A stretch of 64,000 bases of DNA, from assembly GCA_025966315.1 (NCBI GenBank), contig JAOPUZ010000069.1:56023-120022 (forward strand), read 5' to 3'. The notes under the pieces were generated by a model. That model saw only the letters and a list, made by a program, of their open reading frames with translations. It was not told the DNA's origin and did not search any database. The position numbers and the translations under genes are program-made. Shown here piece by piece: positions 26,908-34,378 of this stretch. Positions within the stretch are counted from its first letter, which is position 1; each line of letters starts with the position of its first letter. Source of the DNA: Frankiales bacterium (GTDB lineage: Bacteria; Actinomycetota; Actinomycetes; Mycobacteriales; Jatrophihabitantaceae).

Positions 26908-27675
26908 TCAGTCCAGTTGGGCGGCGAATTGGAGCAGCGACACCAGGAACAGGGCCGGCCGGTCACGGTGGATGTTGTGCCCGCTGTGGATCACGCGGCT
27001 GCGCTTGTCGGGCAGCGCCGCCAGCACCCGCGATCGATCCGGTTCGTGTAACGCACTCAACGCAGGCGACGCGGCCAGCAGGAAGGCCGGTACCGGACAG
27101 CCGGCGACCAGCGCTGGCAGGTCCCAGCGCATTCGGCTGAACGAGGCGTTGACCGCCGCTCCGTCCAGCATCGCGCGGCTGGCAATGGAGTTGGCCACGT
27201 CGATCGGGCTCCAACTCGGGTGCTCGTTCTGGAGCACCGACCGGGCCAGTTCGGGCGAGCGCCGGGCGCGGTTCGCCGCCTCTTCGATATCGCGGGCCAG
27301 GTATCGCAGCTCGTCCATCGGGGGTAGTGACGGCGGGTCTTCCATGATCAGTCCGCGCACCGAACCGGGCCGGCGGCCGACCGCGGTGGCCGCGACGATG
27401 GCGCCGAGAGAGTGCCCGATCACGAGATCAGCCCCGCCGGAATCCAGCTGGTCGAGGAAGTTCGCGGCCAGGTCGTCGATGCTGATGAAGCGCTGATTTG
27501 AGCGGTTGTCGCCGTGTCCGAGCAGGTCGAGCGCGCGGACGTCCCAGCCCAGCTCAGTGAGGTCCTGAGCGATTCGCCACCAGGTGTTCTTACTGGACTG
27601 CACGCCGTGCAGCAGCACCGCCATCCGACCGCCCACCACTGGGCGATTATGCGCCCGATTGGGCTGAGTGGCCAA
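26908..27675 (-). CDS. Alpha/beta hydrolase
   Basis: The 255-residue cytosolic enzyme shows LLHGVQSSKNTWWRIAQDL, the nucleophile elbow VIGHSLGAIV, and VIHSGHNIHRDRP with the likely catalytic His. The cap region is rich in Arg and Leu. Length and motifs fit the general hydrolase family (esterases, haloperoxidase-like), and no specific substrate can be assigned. The start at 27675 gives 17 residues before an internal Met at residue 18, which could also be used. It lies 12 bases downstream of the small zinc-ribbon gene, probably cotranscribed. Confidence 0.83.
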   Translation of the reverse strand: MATQPNRAHNRPVVGGRMAVLLHGVQSSKNTWWRIAQDLTELGWDVRALDLLGHGDNRSNQRFISIDDLAANFLDQLDSGGADLVIGHSLGAIVAATAVGRRPGSVRGLIMEDPPSLPPMDELRYLARDIEEAANRARRSPELARSVLQNEHPSWSPIDVANSIASRAMLDGAAVNASFSRMRWDLPALVAGCPVPAFLLAASPALSALHEPDRSRVLAALPDKRSRVIHSGHNIHRDRPALFLVSLLQFAAQLD

Positions 27676-27687
27676 GATCCGACGGCC

Positions 27688-27891
27688 TCAGGTGCGGTTC
27701 GTCCGCCGGATCACGAACTTGCGGAACGGCACTCCGTCGCCGCCACAGAGTTCACCGTCACGACGCTGAAAATGCATCAGGTCGGCCGGGTCGGCGAGGG
27801 TGAACGTCTCGCCACACTTGTCACAACGTGCCTCGGTCGGATCGCCGTCACGTCCTTCGTGCGACAGCCCACGCTGGTTGTCATGCGTCAT
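27688..27891 (-). CDS. Small zinc-ribbon-like protein (67 aa)
   Basis: This 67-residue protein contains Cys23-x2-Cys26, His40 and Cys49 (CDKCGETF, DLMHFQRRDGELC), a likely treble-clef or zinc-ribbon site. The tail is basic (FRKFVIRRTNRT). Small proteins of this kind are common in actinobacteria and have no defined function; binding to RNA, DNA or a protein partner is possible. GGA lies a few bases before the ATG. The hydrolase gene follows closely. Confidence 0.75.
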   Translation of the reverse strand: MTHDNQRGLSHEGRDGDPTEARCDKCGETFTLADPADLMHFQRRDGELCGGDGVPFRKFVIRRTNRT

Positions 27892-27973
27892 TCGTCGATC
27901 CCTCTGCCGCTCGGGTGCTTTGTCATGTCAATCGGCCGGGACGCCCCGAAGGTGAGCCGAGCGGCCGACGCGC

Positions 27974-29422
27974 TCAGCGCGGCCCGATTGCGCCGACCGG
28001 CTCGAGCCCGGCATCGGAATGCCCGAGGGCGGCGGTGACCGCCCGACCCCGTTGCAGCGCCGATGCGGACGTCGTGACAAGGCCGACCAGGAACAGCAGG
28101 GCGCTCACGCCGAACAGGATCCACCAGGCCGCGTGGCTGGCCTGGGCGAGCCGTCCCGCGTTGGCGCCGGCCACGCTGGTACTGACGACCGAACCGACGA
28201 CGGCCACCCCCAGGGCGCCGCCGACCTGCCGGCTGGTCGAGGCGATCGCGGCCGCTACGCCGGCCTGCGCTCGGGGCATCCCGGACACCGCGGTATTGGT
28301 GATCGGCGCGTTAACGAGCGCGAAGCCGAACGCGAACACCACGTAACAGCCGATCAATACGGCGAGGTTCTGCCCGTCCGAGAGGTCAGTGAGGGCCAGC
28401 GCACCGGCAGCCATGCAGATGCCGCAGGTCAAAATGGGCAGTCGCGGACCCCGGCTGGCCACCAACCGTCCGGACAGCGGAGCGAAGACCGCGGTCACCA
28501 CCGCCATCGGCAGCAGGCAGAGTCCGGTCTGCAGGGCGGACAGGTGGCGAACGTCCTGCAGATAGAGCGTGTTCAGAAACAGGAAGCCGTTGAAGGACGC
28601 CAGCGCGCAGATCGCTATCACGGTCGCGCCGGCAAACGGTGGACTGCGGAAGAAGCGCACCTCGATCAACGGCTCCGCGCGGCGGGACTCGTAGCGCACC
28701 AGCGCCAGCACGGCCGCGCCGCCCAGTACGAACAGCCCCCAGGTCGCCGGCGACGCCCAACCGGTGTGCGGCCCTTCGATGATGGCCCAGGTCACGCTGA
28801 GCAGCGCCGTCACGACCAGCAGCTGCCCGACCGGATCCAGCCGGCGCGCCCGCGGCGCTTTCGATTCGGGTACGAACAGCGCCGTCAACACCAGGGCCAG
28901 GATCCCGATCGGGACGTTGACCCAGAAGATGGCGCGCCAGCCGATGGCGTCGGTCAGCGCGCCGCCCAGCACCGGGCCGACGCCGAAGCTCACCCCGAAC
29001 AGGCCGGCCCAGATCCCGATCGCCCGGGCGCGTTCCTTCGGCTCGGTGAAGATGTTGGTGATGATCGACATGGCCACCGGGTTCAACATGCAGCCACCCA
29101 GCGCCTGCACCACCCGGAACGCGACCAGCCAGCGCAGGCTCGGGGCCACACTGCACAGCAACGAGCCCAGCGTGAACAGGGCCAGCCCGGTCTGGAAGAT
29201 GCGCCGGCGTCCGACCCGGTCCGCGGTGGATCCCGCCAGTACCAGCAGGCTGGCCAGCACCACGCTGTAGGCGTCGATGATCCATTGCAACCCAGACACG
29301 GACGCGTTCAGATCCGTCCGGATGGCCGGCAGCGCCACGTTCACGATGGTGTTGTCCATCCCGACGATGAACAGGCTCAGGCAACAGATGAAGAGCACCA
29401 GATACCTGCGGCCCTGGCTCAT
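27974..29422 (-). CDS. MFS drug/proton antiporter (DHA2, EmrB/QacA-like)
   Basis: The protein of about 482 residues has 14 hydrophobic segments and DHA2 marks: LFIVGMDNTIVNVALPAIRTDL in TM1, GSTADRVGRRRIFQTG (motif A) and the motif C-like GPVLGGALTDAIGWRAIFWVNVPIG. It probably expels toxic organic compounds with proton exchange. I place the start at the ATG at 29422: the frame extends to 29476, but that extension runs through a palindrome and -10 element that look like its promoter. It is divergent from the exonuclease gene. No adjacent TetR/MarR gene is visible in the window. Confidence 0.9.
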   Translation of the reverse strand: MSQGRRYLVLFICCLSLFIVGMDNTIVNVALPAIRTDLNASVSGLQWIIDAYSVVLASLLVLAGSTADRVGRRRIFQTGLALFTLGSLLCSVAPSLRWLVAFRVVQALGGCMLNPVAMSIITNIFTEPKERARAIGIWAGLFGVSFGVGPVLGGALTDAIGWRAIFWVNVPIGILALVLTALFVPESKAPRARRLDPVGQLLVVTALLSVTWAIIEGPHTGWASPATWGLFVLGGAAVLALVRYESRRAEPLIEVRFFRSPPFAGATVIAICALASFNGFLFLNTLYLQDVRHLSALQTGLCLLPMAVVTAVFAPLSGRLVASRGPRLPILTCGICMAAGALALTDLSDGQNLAVLIGCYVVFAFGFALVNAPITNTAVSGMPRAQAGVAAAIASTSRQVGGALGVAVVGSVVSTSVAGANAGRLAQASHAAWWILFGVSALLFLVGLVTTSASALQRGRAVTAALGHSDAGLEPVGAIGPR

Positions 29423-29438
29423 TTCCGACACGCTGTCG

Positions 29439-29461
29439 AGATTACTTGCCGATGGGCAAGT
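29439..29461 (-). promoter_or_regulatory. Palindromic operator and -10 of the MFS exporter gene
   Basis: A perfect inverted repeat ACTTGCC-gatg-GGCAAGT occupies 29444-29461. On the minus strand TAATCT (29444-29439) abuts it and looks like a -10 element, 17-22 bases before the ATG at 29422. A repressor bound here would cover the -35/-10 spacer. This is the common arrangement for TetR- or MarR-controlled exporters. Confidence 0.55.
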
Positions 29462-29480
29462 GCCTACGGCCGGCAACTGG

Positions 29481-29569
29481 GATTCCGACCGGAGTTCGGT
29501 GCGGATTCGGTCTCGATTCAGCGCGGATTCGGTCCGGATTCAGCGCGGATTCGGTCCGGATTCGGCGGG
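29481..29569. repeat. Tandem array of 11-bp units (GATTCNGNNCG)
   Basis: Six consecutive 11-base units run from 29504 to 29569, alternating GATTCAGCGCG and GATTCGGTCCG. Two more diverged units lie at 29481-29503. The 11-base period is near one DNA turn. It sits between the divergent MFS and exonuclease genes, 43 bases before the exonuclease start. Confidence 0.8.
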
Positions 29570-29611
29570 GCGGCGTGCGGATTGTCAGAGCCGTGATGCA
29601 CAGTTGAGGCC

Positions 29612-30763
29612 ATGCACGAGGCCAGCGGGATGCCGCCCGCGGACGATCCGAGCGACGAACGGGTGTTGCTTGCCGTCGACGGCAACTCGATCGTGCATCG
29701 CAGCTTCCACTCCCAGGCCGCCACCGGTTTGCGGTCGGAATCCGGGCGCCCCTTGTGGGCGGTACGCGGCCTGCTGACCCAACTCGTTGCCGCTGTGGAG
29801 CGGATCGGGCCGGATCGGATCGTGGTGGGGTTCGACGACCCCGAGCAGAGCCTCCGTCGCCAGCGGTGGCCCCAGTACAAGGCGAACCGGACCGAGAAGC
29901 TGGCCACCTTGGTTGATCAGTTGACCCAGGCTGCGCTGGCCCTGCGTGAGATGGGTATCGCCGTGGTGATGCCGAGCGGGCTCGAAGCCGACGACGTACT
30001 GGCCGCGGCCGCCCGAGCCGGACGGGCCGCCGGATGCCGGACGGTGATCATGACCTCGGACCGGGACTCGTTCGCGCTCATCGACGACAACACCAGCGTA
30101 TTGCGCATCATCAACGGCGGGGTCGAGGCGTCGCCGTTGCTCACCCCGGAACGGCTGGTCATGTTGCTCGGCGTGCGAGCCGAGCAGTACCGCGACTTCG
30201 CCGCGCTGCGCGGGGACCCGTCCGACAATCTGCCCGGCGTACGCGGCATCGGGCCGAAGACCGCGGCGCGGCTGCTGGCCGAATTCGGCACCGCCCGGGC
30301 CGCCTTCGACCACCTGCGGGCGGGTGGCACCCGGCTCGGCGAGGTGCTCGGACGGGCCGCCGCGACCAAATTGACTGCGACCGAGGCCCGCACCGCGTGG
30401 GAACTGAATTGCCAGGTGATGGCCTTCGACGCCGATCTGGAACTCACCGAAATGGGCGTCGACCTCGACCAGCAAGGCACCTTGCCACTGGACGTGGAAC
30501 GGGTACGCCAGGCGTTCACAGATCATCAGTTGACCTTCACCGTGCCCAAGGCGCTACGGGTGCTGGCCCACCACGAACTCGATGACGCCGAGCGCGTCGT
30601 GTACGCCACTGCGCGGTCCTGGGCCGATCGCTCGGATCAGTCGGCTGATCCCGACGCCGCCCGCGAACCGGGCCGGTGGACCAGCTACGGCCGGTCCCGG
30701 CCACCAAAATTGAACCGGAACCCCGAGCGCCAAACCGACAGCGCGCAGCTCGCCCTCTTCTAG
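29612..30763 (+). CDS. Stand-alone 5'-3' exonuclease (Pol I N-terminal-like)
   Basis: The 383-residue protein is a FEN-type 5' nuclease not fused to a polymerase. Metal-binding acidic residues occur in LLAVDGNSIVHRSF, VVGFDDPEQSLR, GLEADDVLAAAA and MTSDRDSFALID. The H3TH DNA-binding part is RGDPSDNLPGVRGIGPKTAARLL. Such enzymes remove RNA primers and flaps in replication and repair. At 383 residues it is longer than the usual 290-320; the last 70 residues are polar and Arg/Pro rich with no recognised domain. No strong ribosome site is seen before the ATG at 29612, and a second Met lies six codons in. Confidence 0.9.
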   Translation: MHEASGMPPADDPSDERVLLAVDGNSIVHRSFHSQAATGLRSESGRPLWAVRGLLTQLVAAVERIGPDRIVVGFDDPEQSLRRQRWPQYKANRTEKLATLVDQLTQAALALREMGIAVVMPSGLEADDVLAAAARAGRAAGCRTVIMTSDRDSFALIDDNTSVLRIINGGVEASPLLTPERLVMLLGVRAEQYRDFAALRGDPSDNLPGVRGIGPKTAARLLAEFGTARAAFDHLRAGGTRLGEVLGRAAATKLTATEARTAWELNCQVMAFDADLELTEMGVDLDQQGTLPLDVERVRQAFTDHQLTFTVPKALRVLAHHELDDAERVVYATARSWADRSDQSADPDAAREPGRWTSYGRSRPPKLNRNPERQTDSAQLALF

Positions 30764-30778
30764 CCTCTGCTGGCCCGC

Positions 30779-30839
30779 CTTGAACGACCGGCGCTTGAAC
30801 GACCGGCGCTTGAACGACCGTCCCCTTGAACGACCGGCT
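30779..30839. repeat. Four 15-bp tandem repeats between convergent genes
   Basis: The unit CTTGAACGACCGGCG begins at 30779, 30794, 30809 and 30825, the third copy ending in TCC and the fourth in GCT. The array fills the space between the exonuclease stop (30763) and the stop of the convergent gene (30839), reaching the TCA of the latter. It lacks a classical hairpin with a T tract. Confidence 0.85.
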
Positions 30840-31564
30840 CAGTGGCTGACCCGGGACCGCTCGACGAGCAACCGAGCGTCGCGGGCGGCGGCGGTCGCGC
30901 TGAGGTCCGCGAGGGTGGCGAGCAGCCCGGCAAAGATGGTGGTCAGCGCGACTTGCCGCGTCTCCACCGCCGACAGGGTCGGTGCCAGCCGGATTAGCAG
31001 CGCGCCGATCGGCCGACCGCGCAGATCCCAGCGGCCATCTTCGGACTGGGCGATCACGCCGTCACCCGATACCTGCCAGCCGCGGACCAGCCGGAGCTCG
31101 CGACGCGGGCCGCCGGCGCAGACAAGCAGGCCGTCCCGTTCCGCCGAAATCCAGGAGCCGTCCACGTCGGTGAGGATCAAGGGCTGGCGGGCGGCGGCGA
31201 ACCCCCGCACCAAGCCGGCCTGGCCCGGGGCGGCAATGCCGATCCCGGCGGCCGCACCGCCTTCCATCCACTGCCGGGCCTGTACCAACTGCCATGAAAG
31301 CCGGCGAGCGTGCCGGGAACTGATGTGGGCGATCGGCAGCTGCAGTACACCGAGTTCGGACAGTTCGATCTGTCCCCGCCCGCAGCGCATCAGGCCCCGG
31401 ACCGAGGCGAGTTCGCCGATCATGGCGCAGTCGGCGTCCGTCCCGCCAACAATCGCGGCCCGCAAGAGGGCCGGCCCGGAACCAGCTAGTAGCGGTGCCT
31501 GCGGGCTGCTGTACCCGGATTCGTCCTGCGCGTTTCCCGTGCGTGGAGCGGTCGTCGATGCCAT
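30839..31564 (-). CDS. Hypothetical protein (241 aa)
   Basis: I do not recognise this protein. It is a soluble product of about 241 residues with no signal peptide or membrane span. The middle holds a run of short beta/turn segments (GWQVSGDGVIAQSEDGRWDLRGRPIGALLIRL), and the end is Ala/Leu-rich helical (LTTIFAGLLATLADLSATAAARDARLLVERS). The sequence around LILTDVDGSWISAERDGLLV could suggest a sensor-like or profilin-like fold, but that is weak. The ATG at 31564 is supported by GGAGG seven bases upstream. It follows the HbhA operon in the same direction. Confidence 0.6.
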   Translation of the reverse strand: MASTTAPRTGNAQDESGYSSPQAPLLAGSGPALLRAAIVGGTDADCAMIGELASVRGLMRCGRGQIELSELGVLQLPIAHISSRHARRLSWQLVQARQWMEGGAAAGIGIAAPGQAGLVRGFAAARQPLILTDVDGSWISAERDGLLVCAGGPRRELRLVRGWQVSGDGVIAQSEDGRWDLRGRPIGALLIRLAPTLSAVETRQVALTTIFAGLLATLADLSATAAARDARLLVERSRVSH

Positions 31565-31612
31565 TGGATGTCCTCCGATTAGCGACATCATTGACAGTAC
31601 GACTATTGCGAC

Positions 31613-31909
31613 CTACCAGCGACTCGGTCCGCTGATTTCTCGGACCGCGGGACGCACATCAGCGAGATAGACCGACGTGACGATGATCGTGATGTATGCG
31701 ATCAGGTTCGTGACGTCGCGAACGAAATAACCGATAGCCAGCGAGAGCGCCGTGAACAACAGCCAGGTCGGCTTGGTTAGCTTGCCGGCCGCGGGAAAGG
31801 CCGGTGCCTTGCGGGTGAGGCAGTCGATCAGCGCCCAGGCCCGGAAAATCAACAAGCCGTAATAGAGCACCTCGATGAGCCAGTGCTCGATCTGGTTGAT
31901 GAGGTACAC
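31613..31909 (-). CDS. DUF2516 family membrane protein (98 aa)
   Basis: The 98-residue protein has two to three hydrophobic segments and matches the DUF2516 pattern (YYGLLIFRAWALIDCLTRKAPAFPAAGKLTKPTW, then VYLADVRPAVREI). In Mycobacterium tuberculosis a related gene, Rv0476, lies directly after hbhA, and the same order is seen here. Its function is unknown; a membrane partner of the HbhA-like protein is possible. Confidence 0.85.
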   Translation of the reverse strand: MYLINQIEHWLIEVLYYGLLIFRAWALIDCLTRKAPAFPAAGKLTKPTWLLFTALSLAIGYFVRDVTNLIAYITIIVTSVYLADVRPAVREISGPSRW

Positions 31910-31968
31910 GCGTCCAGCCTAGCCAAGAGCGAGCGGCAGGCTCGGCCGGTCGCCCCGATCAGGTGACC

Positions 31969-32517
31969 TCAGTGGGTACGCGGCTGACGCGGGGCGGCAG
32001 CTTTGGACGCTGCTTTGGTTGCCGACTTGGCGGGCGTCCTGGTCACCGTCGGCTTCTTCGTGGCCGCGGTGGTCGGGGTGGCTGCGGCCGGCTTCGTCCG
32101 GGTGCTCGACGGCTGGTGGGCCGCCGCACTCGGGTGCTCGACGCCGAGAACCCGGGCGATCCGATCGTCCTGCTTCAGCTGGGCGACCCGGGCCTGACCG
32201 CGGTCGCTGAGCGAGTCGAGCAGGTTGCGGGCCAGTCCGACGTAGCCCTCGGTGACGCCTCGTGCCTCGGCCGCCTTGGCGCCGATCTCATCGAGTTCGA
32301 GAACCCGGACGGAGTGCTGGGCCTGACCCAGTTTCTTGGCCGCCTCGGCCTGGAATTTGCTGGCTCGGCTCTTCAGGTGTGCCGCCCGGTCGGCCACGTT
32401 GCTGGCGACCAGGTCAGCGGCACCCACGGCCGCGAACAACGGCTTGGCCGCCTCGGGCGGAAGTCGCTTGCCGGCGTTGCGGGCGGCGTCGGTGTAGCTA
32501 CGGATGTCAGCGATCAT
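31969..32517 (-). CDS. hbhA: HbhA-like heparin-binding hemagglutinin homologue
   Basis: The 182-residue protein has an N-terminal Ala/Lys/Glu-rich coiled-coil (about residues 10-115, with DLVASNVADRAAHLKSRASKFQAEAAKKL) and a C-terminal tail rich in Lys, Ala, Pro and Thr (about 130-182, TKKPTVTRTPAKSATKAASK). This matches the heparin-binding hemagglutinin layout, where the basic tail binds sulfated glycans or other polyanions. Outside pathogens it may act at the cell surface, on lipid inclusions or on DNA. The XRE regulator gene overlaps it by four bases (ATGA). Confidence 0.85.
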   Translation of the reverse strand: MIADIRSYTDAARNAGKRLPPEAAKPLFAAVGAADLVASNVADRAAHLKSRASKFQAEAAKKLGQAQHSVRVLELDEIGAKAAEARGVTEGYVGLARNLLDSLSDRGQARVAQLKQDDRIARVLGVEHPSAAAHQPSSTRTKPAAATPTTAATKKPTVTRTPAKSATKAASKAAAPRQPRTH

Positions 32518-32912
32518 GATGGGGCCTCTTTCTGCTTGGTTAGATTTTCACGTCGGAACGACTGGTAGATCTCGATCAGGACGTCCTTCTGGCGGTTGGT
32601 GAGTTCGGCGTCTTGCCTGATGGCCGCGGCCAGCTCGCCGGTCGGTTCACGGTCGTCGAGGATGCCCGCCCGGACGTAGAACTGCTCGGCCGAAATCCGC
32701 AGACCCTTGGCGATCTGTTGCAGGATCTCGGCACTGGGCTTGCGTAGGCCACGTTCGATCTGGGACAGGTACGGGTTCGACACACCCGCCAACTTGGACA
32801 GCTGGCGTAATGAGACCTGCGCTTGCTCGCGATGTTCGCGGATGAGCTCGCCGATGGTGCCGATCCGGGTCACCGGATGCTTGACGGGGGCTGGCTCGTC
32901 CTCGACGCTCAC
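32514..32912 (-). CDS. XRE-family helix-turn-helix regulator (Rv0474-like)
   Basis: The 132-residue protein contains a Cro/C1-type HTH (about residues 18-73): IGELIREHREQAQVSLRQLSKLAGVSNPYLSQIERG, with LRKPSAEILQQIAKGL as the supporting helices. The remaining part (about 85-132) is helical and probably mediates dimerisation. Gene order XRE, hbhA, DUF2516 matches Rv0474-Rv0476. The GTG at 32912 is preceded by a promoter spaced for a leaderless transcript, with twin palindromes in and next to it, so self-regulation is likely. The open frame continues upstream to 33005 but passes through that promoter. Confidence 0.85.
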   Translation of the reverse strand: MSVEDEPAPVKHPVTRIGTIGELIREHREQAQVSLRQLSKLAGVSNPYLSQIERGLRKPSAEILQQIAKGLRISAEQFYVRAGILDDREPTGELAAAIRQDAELTNRQKDVLIEIYQSFRRENLTKQKEAPS

Positions 32913-32918
32913 GGATCC

Positions 32919-32962
32919 AGAGTGCAGCAAGGTGCTAGCAATTGCAAGCACTCTGCTAGCAC
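32919..32962 (-). promoter_or_regulatory. Leaderless promoter with twin TGCTAGCA operators
   Basis: On the minus strand TTGCAA (32947-32942), a 17-base spacer, and CACTCT (32924-32919) are followed by six bases and the GTG start at 32912, so the transcript should begin at or near the start codon. The 8-base palindrome TGCTAGCA occurs in the spacer (32933-32940) and again upstream of the -35 (32954-32961), 21 bases apart, or two helical turns. Together they form a perfect 9-base inverted repeat (32932-32940 and 32954-32962). Confidence 0.55.
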
Positions 32963-32980
32963 TCGGCCCCACCCCTCCGG

Positions 32981-33442
32981 TTACGGGACGACGGTCACCG
33001 GCCACTTACCGGCCTTGACCAGGCGCACCGCGAGGGAACCGATGAAACGATGACCGGCGTGCGCCGAGGCCCCGACCACGACGGCGTCCGCCCGGACCTC
33101 GGTCGCGATGCGGGACAGTTCGCTGTACGGATCGCCGCGCACGGACATGAACTGGACCGGCATGCCGATGTAGCTGGCACCGGCCTCGACCTGCGCCTTC
33201 AGCTCCGCGACTGATTCCGTCAGGCTGTCTTCGAGCGCGCCGGCCAGGCCCGGCGCGAAACTGATCGTGCCCGGCGTGGTCACGGCGAAGACGACCACCA
33301 GCGACGCACCCTGACGGCGGGCGAGACCGGCCGCGTAGGCACCGGCACGCAAGGAGCTGTCCGAACCGTCCACGCCGGCCACGATCACGCTCGGACCGTC
33401 GTTGCCGAGTTCGAACCTGGTCTGGCTGCTCACGGCTGTCAA
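32981..33442 (-). CDS. Universal stress protein (UspA family)
   Basis: This single-domain 153-residue Usp begins VIVAGVDGSDSSLRAGAYAAGLA and ends with the nucleotide-binding region DAVVVGASAHAGHRFIGSLAVRLVKAGKWPVTVVP. The usual G-x2-G-x9-G-S/T motif appears changed: GASAHAGHRFIGS keeps the last G-S, while the second Gly position is Ala/His, so ATP binding may be weaker. It lies just upstream of the XRE-hbhA block in the same direction, but the XRE gene seems to have its own promoter. Confidence 0.85.
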   Translation of the reverse strand: MTAVSSQTRFELGNDGPSVIVAGVDGSDSSLRAGAYAAGLARRQGASLVVVFAVTTPGTISFAPGLAGALEDSLTESVAELKAQVEAGASYIGMPVQFMSVRGDPYSELSRIATEVRADAVVVGASAHAGHRFIGSLAVRLVKAGKWPVTVVP

Positions 33443-33613
33443 CTATGCCCTGCGCCGAGAACGCGGGCCCATCCGCGTTGACCGACGACTGCGCATCCTG
33501 TGAGTCAGCGCACTCCGCCCGCGGCGGCGGAACCATCCAAGGCCCCGGTGCGACTACCTAGCCAGCGTGTGGCCAGACCTTTGTGACCAATGGGAACCAA
33601 TGGGAGTAGTGAC

Positions 33614-34378
33614 GTGAAGAAGCTTCGCCGCGTTTCAGGTGAGCTGACGGTGCTCGGCGCCGCCCTGCTGACGATCGCGTTTCTGGCTGCGACGAGCGCC
33701 TCGGCGCACGTGACCGTCGCTGCCCCGGGGGTCGCCGCCGGGGCCAGTGACGCGGTGATCACGTTCCATGTACCGGACGAGAGTGACACGGCCAGCACCG
33801 TGGGCCTGAAGGTCCAATTGCCCGCCACTACGCCGATCGCCGGTGTCCTCGTCGCCCCGGTCCCGGGCTGGACGGCGAAGATCACCCAGACCAAGCTGGC
33901 CACGCCGATCAAGACCGATGACGGCGACATCACCGAGATCGTGTCCGAGATCGACTGGACCGCAGCCGCCGGCGACGGCATCGCGCCCGGATTCTTCGGC
34001 GAGTTCACCATCATCGGCGGCAAGCTACCCGATGATGCCGCCAGCCTGACGTTCAAAGCCATCCAGACCTACAGCGACAAGAGCGTGGTCTCCTGGATCG
34101 ACGAGGCCGCGCCGGGCAGCACCGCTGAGCTCGACCATCCCGCCCCCGTGCTGACCCTGGCCGCCGCGTCCAGCACGCCCAGCGCATCGAACAGCACCGC
34201 GCCGAGCAGCACCGCATCGAGCAGCACCGCGCCGAGCGTGTCCGCGGCGGCCAGCAGCTCCGATTCCAGCAGCGGCAAAGCCACCACCGGTCTGATCCTC
34301 GGCATTGTCGGCATCGTGCTCGGCGCCGGTGCCTTGCTGGTTGCGTTGCGGCGCGGACGGCCGCAGACCGGTCAGTAG
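33614..34378 (+). CDS. YcnI-like copper-binding protein (DUF1775)
   Basis: The protein of about 254 residues has a signal peptide ending ATSASA, so the mature N terminus would be His32 in HVTVAAPG, the histidine that forms the copper-binding brace in YcnI. The DUF1775 domain covers about residues 32-165 ([47 protein letters not shown]). A Ser/Ala/Thr linker follows, then one transmembrane helix ([21 protein letters not shown]) and a short basic tail. It probably binds copper outside the membrane. I prefer the GTG at 33614 (GGGAG seven bases upstream) over the ATG at 33590. No copC or PCuAC gene is adjacent. Confidence 0.88.
   Translation: MKKLRRVSGELTVLGAALLTIAFLAATSASAHVTVAAPGVAAGASDAVITFHVPDESDTASTVGLKVQLPATTPIAGVLVAPVPGWTAKITQTKLATPIKTDDGDITEIVSEIDWTAAAGDGIAPGFFGEFTIIGGKLPDDAASLTFKAIQTYSDKSVVSWIDEAAPGSTAELDHPAPVLTLAAASSTPSASNSTAPSSTASSSTAPSVSAAASSSDSSSGKATTGLILGIVGIVLGAGALLVALRRGRPQTGQ

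Noticed and set aside
29481..29569. CRISPR-like array
   Set aside because: Units are 11 bases and directly adjacent with no unique spacers, and no cas gene is present.
28019..29596. 525-codon open frame on the plus strand
   Set aside because: It is antisense to the MFS exporter and reads as Gln/Arg/His-rich shadow sequence with repeat-derived residues at the end.
32912..32970. CIRCE heat-shock operator (HrcA site)
   Set aside because: GAGTGC and GCACTC half-sites occur, but spacing and order differ from the TTAGCACTC-N9-GAGTGCTAA consensus; the TGCTAGCA pair is a better description.
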